21,909 bases of DNA. It comes from Desulfatitalea sp. UBA4791 (GTDB lineage Bacteria > Desulfobacterota > Desulfobacteria > Desulfobacterales > Desulfosarcinaceae). The first letter of the stretch is position 1. Every line of letters starts with the position of its first letter. The stretch covers positions 18,904-40,812 of the forward strand of contig DHGT01000140.1 in NCBI GenBank assembly GCA_002402905.1. The letters run 5' to 3'. Both the position numbers and the translations under genes were made by a program. Positions 15,361-21,909 of the stretch are shown in pieces. The notes under the pieces are model-generated. The model worked only from the letters and a program-made list of their open reading frames with translations, was not told the origin of the DNA and did no database searches.

Positions 15361-18161
15361 GAGGCCTTTCCCATGGCCTTCAGGTGGCCGTAACAACGAT
15401 CGCAAATGGACGGGTGATCGGCGCTGCCGCCCACGGACGGGTCGTGTACCCAGCAGCGCTCGCATTTCTGGGCGGCCGCCGCGGTCACCCTTACGGTGAC
15501 GCCCGGTGTCTCCGGATTACGATAGCCGTCCTCGAGCTCGCCGAGCTGCATGTCGGCCTTGGAGACGATCAGGATGGAGCGCAGCTCTTCCTGGTAGGGA
15601 AGCAGCTGTTCGTAGAGCGCTTCGCTCAGGCCCAGCGTGACTTCCGCGGCCAGGGAGTGGCCGATGCGTTTGTCGGCGCGCGCCTCTTCAAGGGCCTTGG
15701 TCACCTCGGCGCGCACCAATTTGATGGCCTGCCACTGTTCGGCCAGCCGTTCGTCGCGCAGCCCGTCGTCGGCCTGGGGCATGTCGGTCAGATGGATGCT
15801 GGCGGCGCGCCGGGCTGCGCCGGGCAGGTATCGCCAGATCTCCTCGGCCGTGAAGACCATGATCGGGGCCATGAGCCGCGCCAGGTTGTCGGCGATCCGA
15901 TACAGAGCCGTCTGGGCGCTGCGGCGGTCAAGAGATTCGGGCGGCGAGGTGTAAAGCCGGTCCTTGAGAATGTCGAGGTAGAAGGCCGACAGGTCCAGCG
16001 TGCAGTAATTGTAGAGGCTGTGGTAGATGACGTGGAATTCAAGGGCATCATAGGCCTTGCGGCAACGGTCGATGAGCGTCTGGAGGCTGTGCAGCGCATA
16101 GCGGTCGATGGGCAGCATCTGTTCGGTCGGTACGCCGTGCGCGGCCGGGTCGAAATCATTCAGGTTGCCGAGCAGGAATCGGCTCGTATTGCGAATGCGG
16201 CGATAGGCATCGGTCAATTGCTTGAGGATCTTGTCGGAGATGCGGATGTCGTCCCGGTAATCCGAAGCCGATACCCACAGGCGCAGGATCTCGGCGCCGT
16301 ATTTGTCGATCACCTCCTTGGGCGCCACCACGTTGCCCAGGGATTTGGACTGCTTCTTGCCCTCGGCGTCGACCACGAAACCGTGGGTGAGCACGGCCTT
16401 GTAGGGAGCCGCGTTGCGCGTGCCGATGGCGGTGAGCAGCGAGCTGTGAAACCAGCCGCGGTGCTGGTCAGAGCCTTCCAGGTAGAGATCGGCGGGCCAG
16501 CGCAGGTTCTCGCGCGCCTCGAGAACGGCTACGTGGCTGACGCCGGAATCGAACCACACGTCCAGAATATCGGTCTCCCGCTCGAAGCTGTCGCCGCCGC
16601 ACTGGCTGCAGGTGGTGCCGGGGGGCAGCAATCCATCGGCCTCGGGCCCGAACCAGGCATCGGCGCCGCGGGCCACGAAGAGGTCGTGGATCTTCTCCAT
16701 CAGTTCATCTGTCATATGGGTGGCGCCGCAGCGGGTGCAGTAGAATACCGTGATGGGCACCCCCCAGGCGCGCTGGCGCGACACGCACCAGTCCGGCCGG
16801 TTCTCGATCATGCCGTAGATGCGCTCCCGGCCCCAGTGGGGAATCCATTTCACCTGATCGATGGCTTTCAGCGCCGCCTTGCGCAGTCCGGTCTTGTCCA
16901 TGGAGATGAACCATTGGGGCGTGGCCCGGAAGATCACCGGCCGCTTGCAGCGCCAGCAGTGGGGATAGGAGTGGGTGATGTGCTCCTTGGCCAGCAAGGT
17001 CCCGTTTTCCTGGAGCGCGGCGGTGATCGTCTCGTTGGCTTTGAATACGAATTGACCGGCAAAGAGGCCGACATCCTCGGTGAAAAGCCCTCGGTCGTCG
17101 ACCGGCGAGTAGGCATCCAGGTCGTACTTCAATCCCACTTCGTAGTCTTCGCGGCCGTGGCCCGGGGCGGTGTGCACGCAGCCGGTGCCGGTATCCAGGG
17201 TGACATGGTCGCCGAGCACGATGATCGACTCGCGGTCGTACAGCGGGTGCCGGCAGCGCTTTTTCTCCAGGAAGGCCGGCGCTAAATCGCCGAGGACGCG
17301 GTAATCGGAAATGCCAAATGTTGCCATACAGGGCGCGACGCGCTCCCGGGCGAGGATCAGCACCTCGCCGCCATCGATCTCCACGGCGGCGTAGTCGAAC
17401 TCGGGATGCAGGGCGATGGCCAGGTTGGCCGGCAGGGTCCAGGGAGTGGTGGTCCAGATCACGACCGACACCTTCCGGCCGGCCAGGGCCGGCAGCTTCG
17501 CCGACAGGTCGTCGAGCAGTTCGAATTTCACGTAGATCGAAGGCGAGGTCTCGTCCTTGTATTCGATCTCGGCTTCGGCCAGGGCGGTCTGGCAGCTGCA
17601 GCACCAGTAGATCGGCTTTTTGCTGCGGAACAGGCCGCCGTTCAAGGCAAATTTGCAGCACTCCTTGGCAATGACGGCCTCGTAGGGGTAGTTCATGGTG
17701 AGATAGGGATCTTCCCAATCCCCCTGCACCCCGAGGCGCTTGAACTCGCTGCGTTGGATGTCGATGAATTTTTCCGCATAGGCGCGGCAGTGGCGCCGAA
17801 TCTCGGCCTGGCTCATCTCCTGCTTACGTGGCCCCAACTCTTTTTCCACGTTGTGTTCGATGGGCAAGCCGTGGCAATCCCAGCCGGGTACGTAGACGGC
17901 GTCAAAGCCGAACATCTGGCGGGATCGGACGATGAAATCCTTGAGAATCTTGTTCAGGGCCGTGCCGATGTGAATGTGGCCGTTGGCATATGGCGGGCCG
18001 TCGTGGAGAATAAATGGTGGCCGGCCGGTCGAAGCGCTACGGGTTACGGCGTAGAGCTTTTGGGTTTCCCATTGCTTGAGTTGCTCCGGCTCGCGCTGCG
18101 AAAGATTGGCCTTCATGGGAAACGCGGTATCCGGCAAATTGAGGGTCTGCTTGTAGTCCAT
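15357..18161 (-). CDS. ileS: Isoleucyl-tRNA synthetase
   Basis: IleS charges tRNA-Ile in the cytoplasm and hydrolyses mischarged valine. The 934-residue protein is a class I synthetase of the bacterial type. It has the HIGH-box region GPPYANGHIHIGT (HIGT at 64-67), the CP1 editing domain in the first half, the tungsten-like WCVSRQRAWGVPI segment, the KMSKS box as KQSKS near residue 602, an anticodon-binding region, and a C-terminal zinc motif with Cys900, Cys903, Cys920 and Cys923. The start at 18161 (MDYKQTLNLP) is chosen for its GGAGG five bases upstream and its match to usual IleS N-termini; an in-frame ATG at 18212 would overlap a predicted promoter. It is first of the ileS-lspA-holA-pyk cluster. 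Confidence 0.97.
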   Translation of the reverse strand: MDYKQTLNLPDTAFPMKANLSQREPEQLKQWETQKLYAVTRSASTGRPPFILHDGPPYANGHIHIGTALNKILKDFIVRSRQMFGFDAVYVPGWDCHGLPIEHNVEKELGPRKQEMSQAEIRRHCRAYAEKFIDIQRSEFKRLGVQGDWEDPYLTMNYPYEAVIAKECCKFALNGGLFRSKKPIYWCCSCQTALAEAEIEYKDETSPSIYVKFELLDDLSAKLPALAGRKVSVVIWTTTPWTLPANLAIALHPEFDYAAVEIDGGEVLILARERVAPCMATFGISDYRVLGDLAPAFLEKKRCRHPLYDRESIIVLGDHVTLDTGTGCVHTAPGHGREDYEVGLKYDLDAYSPVDDRGLFTEDVGLFAGQFVFKANETITAALQENGTLLAKEHITHSYPHCWRCKRPVIFRATPQWFISMDKTGLRKAALKAIDQVKWIPHWGRERIYGMIENRPDWCVSRQRAWGVPITVFYCTRCGATHMTDELMEKIHDLFVARGADAWFGPEADGLLPPGTTCSQCGGDSFERETDILDVWFDSGVSHVAVLEARENLRWPADLYLEGSDQHRGWFHSSLLTAIGTRNAAPYKAVLTHGFVVDAEGKKQSKSLGNVVAPKEVIDKYGAEILRLWVSASDYRDDIRISDKILKQLTDAYRRIRNTSRFLLGNLNDFDPAAHGVPTEQMLPIDRYALHSLQTLIDRCRKAYDALEFHVIYHSLYNYCTLDLSAFYLDILKDRLYTSPPESLDRRSAQTALYRIADNLARLMAPIMVFTAEEIWRYLPGAARRAASIHLTDMPQADDGLRDERLAEQWQAIKLVRAEVTKALEEARADKRIGHSLAAEVTLGLSEALYEQLLPYQEELRSILIVSKADMQLGELEDGYRNPETPGVTVRVTAAAAQKCERCWVHDPSVGGSADHPSICDRCYGHLKAMGKAS

Positions 18162-18185
18162 TCCATCCTCCAAGGTGCGTACATG

Positions 18186-18228
18186 ATAATAAACTGGCAT
18201 TTTTAATGTCAATCCATGCCCATGTCAA
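18186..18228 (-). promoter_or_regulatory. Two overlapping candidate sigma-70 promoters for ileS
   Basis: Two perfect TTGACA boxes lie 16 bp apart on the minus strand, at 18223-18228 and 18207-18212. The first pairs with TAAAAA (18200-18205) at 17 bp. The second pairs with TATTAT (18186-18191) at a short 15 bp. Either gives a brief leader (about 20-35 nt) to the ileS ATG, too short for a T-box. Confidence 0.5.
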
Positions 18229-18283
18229 GGAATGAGATTGTCGGGAAATGCAGGGGGTACTGGCGGGTGGCGGACAAAAGTTT

Positions 18284-18311
18284 GGTGGCGGATGGTCTAC
18301 CATCCGCCACC
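18284..18311 (-). terminator. Perfect 13-bp hairpin downstream of the repeat-protein gene (putative terminator)
   Basis: GGTGGCGGATGGT (18284-18296) and ACCATCCGCCACC (18299-18311) are perfectly complementary around two bases. The hairpin starts 27 nt past the stop codon of the large repeat-protein gene and is followed on that strand by AAACTTTTG, a weak U-rich run. It probably marks the end of that transcript. A GGTGGCGGA motif is repeated a few bases away, at 18267-18275, so a repeat origin is also possible. Confidence 0.5.
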
Positions 18312-18337
18312 CTTAATCATTGGCTACTGGCCGCTCT

Positions 18338-21079
18338 CTATCTCCATATACCTGCAAATACCAGGAGATTGGCCGATTGTTGGTTTCCGGCGGCGTCGTA
18401 AGCCGTCACGGTAATGGTGTTGAACCAGCGGCTCAGCTTGATCTCGGGGATTTCCCACGTTGTTGTCCCGATGGCCTGGCCGCTGCCGCCGCGGTCATTT
18501 TGCCACACCACGCGCACGACCTGTTGGTTATCCGAAGCCACGCCTTTCAAGGCGATCTTGGAGGTCCGCAACATATAAAAGGACGCATCGGGAGATGTGA
18601 TGGCCACCTCCGGCGCGGTCGTATCGATGACCGGTGCCGCCCCATGAACCAGTACCCGGCAGCGATCCACGCTTTGCAGACCGCCGCTGTCCTTCACCGT
18701 CAATTCGAACTCAAGGGAGGTGTCAATGGTAACCACCGGAGCCATGAAGCGGGTAACGGCCGAGGTCGTGTTTTCCAGGGTCACCGCGGTGCCAGAGACT
18801 TGGCGCCACCGATAGGTGCCGATGCCATCGTCGCCGTCCCAGGAGGCCGATCCGTCGATGGTCACAACATTTCCGGCCGTCGCTTCCTGGTCTTGACCGG
18901 CATCGGCCACCGGCGGCACATTTTGCCAGGTCACATTGACGAGGCAATCATCCTGACGCTGCAATCCACTGTAATCGATGACGGTCAGTTGGAAGGTCAA
19001 CGACGCACCCTCCGGACCGACATCCGGTGCCTGGAATGCAGGCCGGGCGGCTTGGGCATTTGAAAGGGTGACGGCCGGGCCGCTGATCTGATGCCAACGA
19101 TAGGCGCTGATACCGTCATCCGGATCGCTCGAAGCACTGCCGTCCAAACCCACCAGCACCCCTTCGCTCACCGTCTGGTCGGGTCCGGCATCGGCCGTGG
19201 GGGCGATGTTTTCCCAGGATATGGTGACCATGCAGCTGTCGTCATGCTGCAGCCCGCCCTGATCGGTCACGGTCAATTGAAAGGTCAGCGTTGCCCCTTC
19301 GGGCCCGACATCAGGAGCGACGAACATGGGTTGAACCGCCGTTGCATCGGACAGAGCCACCGGAAGGCCGTTGGTCTGGCGCCACTGGTAGGCGGCGATG
19401 CCGTCATCCGGGTCGCTGGAGTTGGAACCGTCCAGGTAGACCTCCTGCCCTTCGACCACTTGTTGATCCGGGCCGGCGTCGGCCACCGGTTGGGTGTTAC
19501 TCCACCCCACGGTGACGATGCAGCGGTCGGTATCCTGAAGGCCGCCGCCGTCGGTCACGGTCAGTTCGAACAGGAGCGACATGCCTTGCAGGTCCACATC
19601 CGGGGCCGGGAAGGTGGGTCGCACCGCCGTGCTATCGGATAATGTCACCACCGGTCCCTGAATCTGGCGCCATTGGTAGAGGGCGATGCCGTTATCCGGG
19701 TCGACCGAGTTGCTGCCGTCGAGCACGACGGTCTGGCCTTCGGTGACGGTTTGATCGGCACCGGCCTGCGCTGTCGGCGCTTCGTTGACCCAGGAGACGT
19801 TGACGATGCAACCGTCGGTGGCCACGGCGCCGCTGTGATCGGTAACGGTGAGTTCAAAAACCAGGGCCTGGCCTTCCACATCGACATCGGGTGCGATGAA
19901 GGATGTCTCGGCTGCCGTGGGATCGCTCAATGCCACCGGGGTGCCCTGGGTTTGTTGCCAGGCAAAGGTGGCGATGCCATCGTCCAGATCTACGCAGTTG
20001 CGGCCGCTCAAGGTCACTTCCATGGCCTCATCCACGGTCTGATCCGGTCCGGCATCGGCCGTGGGCGGTTGATTGGATTGCACGAATGTCACGCCGATCG
20101 CATGGTTGCCCGATACCGCGCTGAAGGTGTAGCTCTCCACGGCTCCCACGTCCTGGCCATCGACCATGACCGCCTCGACGTCATATCCGTTGTCGGCGCG
20201 GATGGTGAACGCCTGGCTGGCCCCGCTGTTGACGGTCACCTGCCCGGTCGGTTCGATCGATCCTCCCTCGCCGGCCGAGGCCGAAATCGTATAGGTGTTG
20301 ACCGCGAAAGTCGCTGCGATGGTGTGGTTGCTGTTGACCGTGCGGAAAGCATAGCTGGTCAGCGCGCCTACCGACACACCGTCCACCGTCACGTTGCTGA
20401 CGTGATAGCCGCTGGCCGGCGAGATCGAATAGGTCTGACTGCCGCCATAAACCACGCTCGTGCTGCCCGACGGGCTGATCGTGCCATTGGACCCGCACGA
20501 GGATGAGATCGTGTAGGTATTGACCGCAAAGGTCGCGCTGATGGTGTGGTCGGCACCGACGGCATTGAACGTATAGCTGGACACCGCGCCCACCGACACC
20601 CCGTCAATGAGGACATCGGCAACGTGGAAACCCGCAAAGGGGGTGATTGTGTAGACCTGGCCTTCGCCGGCGTTCACCGTCGTGGCGCCGGCCGGCGAAA
20701 TCTGGCCGTAAGCGCCGGCAGACGCCGTTATGGTGTAAGTCAGGGGCGCAGGCGGCTCGGACCGGAAGGAGGCTTCATTGGAGTCGCCGCTTTCATTCGT
20801 CCCGGCGTATGCACGAACCACATAATAATAGGTGGTATTGTCGACGAGGTTGCCCAGGCTTGCGCTCGTCGTAGGGCCGCTCCAGGTCGGTGTCGCGTAG
20901 TCATAGGTACCGCCTTCGGTGCGCTGGTAAAGCCTGTAACCGTCCGGGGCGGGGTCGTTGGCGTCCCAGGCCAGGGTGACCTGGGCGGCCTGAGCCGTTG
21001 CAAACAAGATGAAAACAATTCCGATGGCCAAGATCCAGGCGAACGATCTCCTGGCGGCCATGCCCAATGGTGCTGACAT
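18338..21079 (-). CDS. Secreted FN3 / InlB-B-like / PKD-like multidomain repeat protein
   Basis: This 913-residue exported protein has a Sec signal peptide (RR, hydrophobic core about residues 14-29, likely cut after ATAQA) and an FN3-like domain (about 33-110). Three 74-residue repeats follow (about 114-335), each opening with TYTI and containing VDGVSVGA-like and HTI-AT-F motifs, as in divergent InlB B-repeats. Five PKD-like units of exactly 96 residues come next (336-815), with ADAGPDQ, DPDDGI (acidic, possibly calcium-binding), a YxWRQ core and one Cys near each unit end. A terminal Ig-like domain begins at TTAPEVAITSP. No LPXTG, PEP-CTERM, T9SS or transmembrane anchor is visible. It may be an adhesin or matrix protein; no enzymatic domain is seen. 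The start at 21079 is fixed by GGAGG seven bases upstream. Expression appears to be under a sigma-54 promoter and c-di-GMP riboswitch. Confidence 0.88.
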   Translation of the reverse strand: MSAPLGMAARRSFAWILAIGIVFILFATAQAAQVTLAWDANDPAPDGYRLYQRTEGGTYDYATPTWSGPTTSASLGNLVDNTTYYYVVRAYAGTNESGDSNEASFRSEPPAPLTYTITASAGAYGQISPAGATTVNAGEGQVYTITPFAGFHVADVLIDGVSVGAVSSYTFNAVGADHTISATFAVNTYTISSSCGSNGTISPSGSTSVVYGGSQTYSISPASGYHVSNVTVDGVSVGALTSYAFRTVNSNHTIAATFAVNTYTISASAGEGGSIEPTGQVTVNSGASQAFTIRADNGYDVEAVMVDGQDVGAVESYTFSAVSGNHAIGVTFVQSNQPPTADAGPDQTVDEAMEVTLSGRNCVDLDDGIATFAWQQTQGTPVALSDPTAAETSFIAPDVDVEGQALVFELTVTDHSGAVATDGCIVNVSWVNEAPTAQAGADQTVTEGQTVVLDGSNSVDPDNGIALYQWRQIQGPVVTLSDSTAVRPTFPAPDVDLQGMSLLFELTVTDGGGLQDTDRCIVTVGWSNTQPVADAGPDQQVVEGQEVYLDGSNSSDPDDGIAAYQWRQTNGLPVALSDATAVQPMFVAPDVGPEGATLTFQLTVTDQGGLQHDDSCMVTISWENIAPTADAGPDQTVSEGVLVGLDGSASSDPDDGISAYRWHQISGPAVTLSNAQAARPAFQAPDVGPEGASLTFQLTVIDYSGLQRQDDCLVNVTWQNVPPVADAGQDQEATAGNVVTIDGSASWDGDDGIGTYRWRQVSGTAVTLENTTSAVTRFMAPVVTIDTSLEFELTVKDSGGLQSVDRCRVLVHGAAPVIDTTAPEVAITSPDASFYMLRTSKIALKGVASDNQQVVRVVWQNDRGGSGQAIGTTTWEIPEIKLSRWFNTITVTAYDAAGNQQSANLLVFAGIWR
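18635..20074 (-). repeat. Five in-frame 288-bp repeats encoding PKD-like domains
   Basis: Units begin at 20074, 19786, 19498, 19210 and 18922 on the minus strand, each exactly 288 bp (96 codons). Each starts with an Asn codon before a P-containing linker and ADAGPDQ-like residues. Units 3 and 4 are the most alike, sharing APDVGPEGA followed by LTFQLTV. The last unit is the most divergent toward its end. Confidence 0.9.
20075..20740 (-). repeat. Three in-frame 222-bp repeats encoding InlB-B-like modules
   Basis: Modules start at 20740, 20518 and 20296 on the minus strand, each 222 bp (74 codons) and opening with the TYTI codons. The second contains an extra Cys in SSSCGSNG. The array abuts the PKD-like array directly. 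Confidence 0.88.
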
Positions 21080-21086
21080 AGTGCTA

Positions 21087-21131
21087 CCTCCGAGGTGCAT
21101 TTTTTTTAGACAACCGATGCAACCTCTGAGG
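21087..21131 (-). promoter_or_regulatory. Possible ribosome-site-sequestering helix (riboswitch expression platform)
   Basis: In the RNA, CCUCAGAGG (21131-21123) can pair with CCUCGGAGG (21095-21087), eight base pairs with one central mismatch. The second element contains the GGAGG ribosome site of the repeat-protein gene. There is no U-tract after any hairpin here, so control at translation initiation is more likely than transcription termination. Whether ligand turns the gene on or off cannot be decided from the sequence. Confidence 0.5.
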
Positions 21132-21148
21132 AAGCCATCGTTTGCCTT

Positions 21149-21229
21149 CGGCAACCCTGCTACCTTGTCCTCGGATACCGAGGATTTAGGCCAGTGGCTT
21201 TGCGTCCCACCCTTTCGGATGGTTTGCCG
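21149..21229 (-). ncRNA. Cyclic di-GMP-I (GEMM-I) riboswitch aptamer
   Basis: Reading the minus strand, the P1 arm CGGCAA (21229-21224) pairs with TTGCCG (21154-21149). Between them lie, in order, the GEMM-I consensus blocks: GGCAAACC, a stem closed by the GAAA tetraloop (CATCC-GAAA-GGGTG), GGGACGCAAAGCC, GGCCTAAA, a CCTCGG-TAT-CCGAGG hairpin, then AAGGTAGCAGGGTT. These match the Vibrio Vc2 aptamer almost base for base in the conserved core, including the tetraloop and the CAAAG segment holding the A that stacks between the two guanines. The base aligned with Vc2 G20 appears to be G, favouring c-di-GMP over cGAMP. It lies in the leader of the secreted repeat protein. Confidence 0.95.
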
Positions 21230-21270
21230 TTTCGGGCAGTTCGATCTGAACTGACGCCGGACAATTTTTT

Positions 21271-21286
21271 AGCAAATATAGTGCCA
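21271..21286 (-). promoter_or_regulatory. Sigma-54 (RpoN) promoter
   Basis: TGGCAC (21286-21281), five bases TATAT, then TTGCT (21275-21271) match the -24/-12 consensus TGGCAC-N5-TTGCW exactly, with GG and GC at the required spacing. The start point would be near 21260, about 30 nt upstream of the riboswitch aptamer, giving a leader of about 180 nt. Transcription would need a bacterial enhancer-binding protein acting from upstream. Confidence 0.85.
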
Positions 21287-21365
21287 TCGAATCTGAGCGG
21301 CACCCTATGTGGGGGCAACTTGCATGGATTACACATTTTTCGAATTCATCGGGGAGCGCCGGGCA

Positions 21366-21383
21366 GCGTCAAAATTGCGTTAA
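21366..21383 (-). promoter_or_regulatory. Possible activator site: TTRACGC direct repeat
   Basis: On the minus strand TTAACGC and TTGACGC are repeated with a 4-bp AATT spacer (11-bp period, about one helical turn). The site is centred about 114 bp upstream of the predicted sigma-54 start point, a usual distance for an enhancer-binding protein site. I see nothing else identifiable between 21300 and 21476. Confidence 0.3.
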
Positions 21384-21476
21384 ATCGGCAGGGGCGTATT
21401 GTAAAGGAGACAGGGGGTTTTCCGGGATGTGAACAGCGCGCCTTGATCTTTAACTTCTTACGGTGCCGTCCGACAA

Positions 21477-21509
21477 GGGCTTTTTAATGAATTGGTCAAC
21501 ATTAAGCCC
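21477..21509 (-). terminator. Imperfect hairpin over the rsmG stop codon
   Basis: On the minus strand GGGCTTAATG and CATTAAAAAGCCC pair with a three-base bulge around a 10-nt loop, and the rsmG TAA lies in the stem. There is no U-tract downstream, so this is a weak terminator candidate or a transcript-end stabiliser. Confidence 0.3.
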
Positions 21510-21909
21510 GCTGCAGCAGCGACACTTTTCTTCGGTCGTCGAGAAATGGCAGTTGGTAGTAAACTGTTTCGATGGGAACCATTCGAAAGTCTGCGGCATC
21601 TCCTGCCAGCCTATCGGCCGAGCTGTCGTTGGGGCCTTGATAGGCGATGAGCCGGCCCTGGGGCGCCAGCAGCGGCAATGCCATGCTGATGGCGGTCGTC
21701 AGATCGGTGAGGGCCCGGCAAACCACCACCTGATAGCGTGCTTTACGATCCGTCTGTTCCGCAAGGGTTTGGGCCCTCACGTGGAGCGCCTCGATGCGCG
21801 GCAGGCGCAACTGGCGGATCACATGATTCACGAAACTGATTTTTTTGCGCACGCTGTCGATGAGCGTCATGTCCAGATCGGGCCGCATGATCTTGAGGGG
21901 AATCCCCGG
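21502..21909 (-). CDS. rsmG: 16S rRNA (guanine527-N7)-methyltransferase RsmG, C-terminal part (cut by window edge)
   Basis: RsmG (GidB) methylates G527 of 16S rRNA using S-adenosylmethionine. Only the last 135 residues are in the window. The reading frame stays open to base 21909 and its first visible residues are PGIPLKI, the conserved segment after the AdoMet-binding glycine loop. It is followed by LIDSVRKKISF, a CRAL segment aligning with the usual SRA-containing motif, and the LAPQGRLIAYQGP strand. The internal ATG at 21888 is therefore not the start; the N-terminus lies beyond the right edge. The SRA-type position reads CRAL here, a small variation. It is transcribed toward the sigma-54 unit. 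Confidence 0.9.
   Translation of the reverse strand, partial: PGIPLKIMRPDLDMTLIDSVRKKISFVNHVIRQLRLPRIEALHVRAQTLAEQTDRKARYQVVVCRALTDLTTAISMALPLLAPQGRLIAYQGPNDSSADRLAGDAADFRMVPIETVYYQLPFLDDRRKVSLLQRA

Noticed and set aside
15384..17285. 633-codon plus-strand open frame opposite ileS
   Set aside because: The composition is Gly/Val/Ala/Asp-rich without motifs, as expected for the antisense of a GC-rich gene; ileS on the other strand has full family signatures.
18162..18337. T-box or other riboswitch before ileS
   Set aside because: Predicted promoters leave at most about 35 nt of leader, and no T-box sequence is visible.
21889..21909. Start of rsmG at the ATG ending at 21888
   Set aside because: The frame stays open to the window edge and the upstream residues PGIPLKI belong to the conserved RsmG core, so the gene is cut by the edge.

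Overview
This is a GC-rich bacterial chromosome segment. Every gene I can support lies on the minus strand, so transcription runs from high to low coordinates. The gene families, the M23 peptidase-secA pairing, and a sigma-54 promoter placed before a GEMM-I riboswitch fit a Desulfobacterota (former Deltaproteobacteria) genome. That placement is an inference; no rRNA or tRNA is present to confirm it.

Layout, right to left in transcription order. (1) The 3' part of rsmG (16S rRNA methyltransferase), which runs off the right edge. (2) A 422-bp non-coding region holding a near-consensus sigma-54 promoter and a very well conserved cyclic di-GMP-I (GEMM-I) riboswitch. These precede a 913-residue exported repeat protein with one FN3-like domain, three 74-residue InlB-B-like repeats, five 96-residue PKD-like repeats and a terminal Ig-like domain. 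(3) ileS-lspA-holA-pyk, a tight housekeeping cluster behind two possible sigma-70 promoters. (4) livK-livH-livM-livG-livF-argC: a complete branched-chain (or related) amino acid ABC importer whose last cistron is the arginine-biosynthesis gene argC. The 314-bp livK-livH gap is packed with REP-type palindromes and a 14-bp tandem repeat. (5) folD with its own promoter and a leader of about 130 nt. (6) A membrane-anchored M23 peptidase, then secA, then a YfcE-type phosphodiesterase.

Most of the window is ordinary core metabolism, transport and secretion. The part that stands out is the right-hand module: sigma-54 promoter, c-di-GMP aptamer, an apparent Shine-Dalgarno-sequestering helix, and a large secreted Ig-like repeat protein. 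Read together, this looks like a surface or matrix protein controlled both by an RpoN activator and by the motile/sessile second messenger. Secondary points of interest are the GTAG-footed REP elements of two families (one supplies the livK stop codon), the position of argC at the end of a liv operon, and several GC-rich hairpins that are not ordinary terminators.
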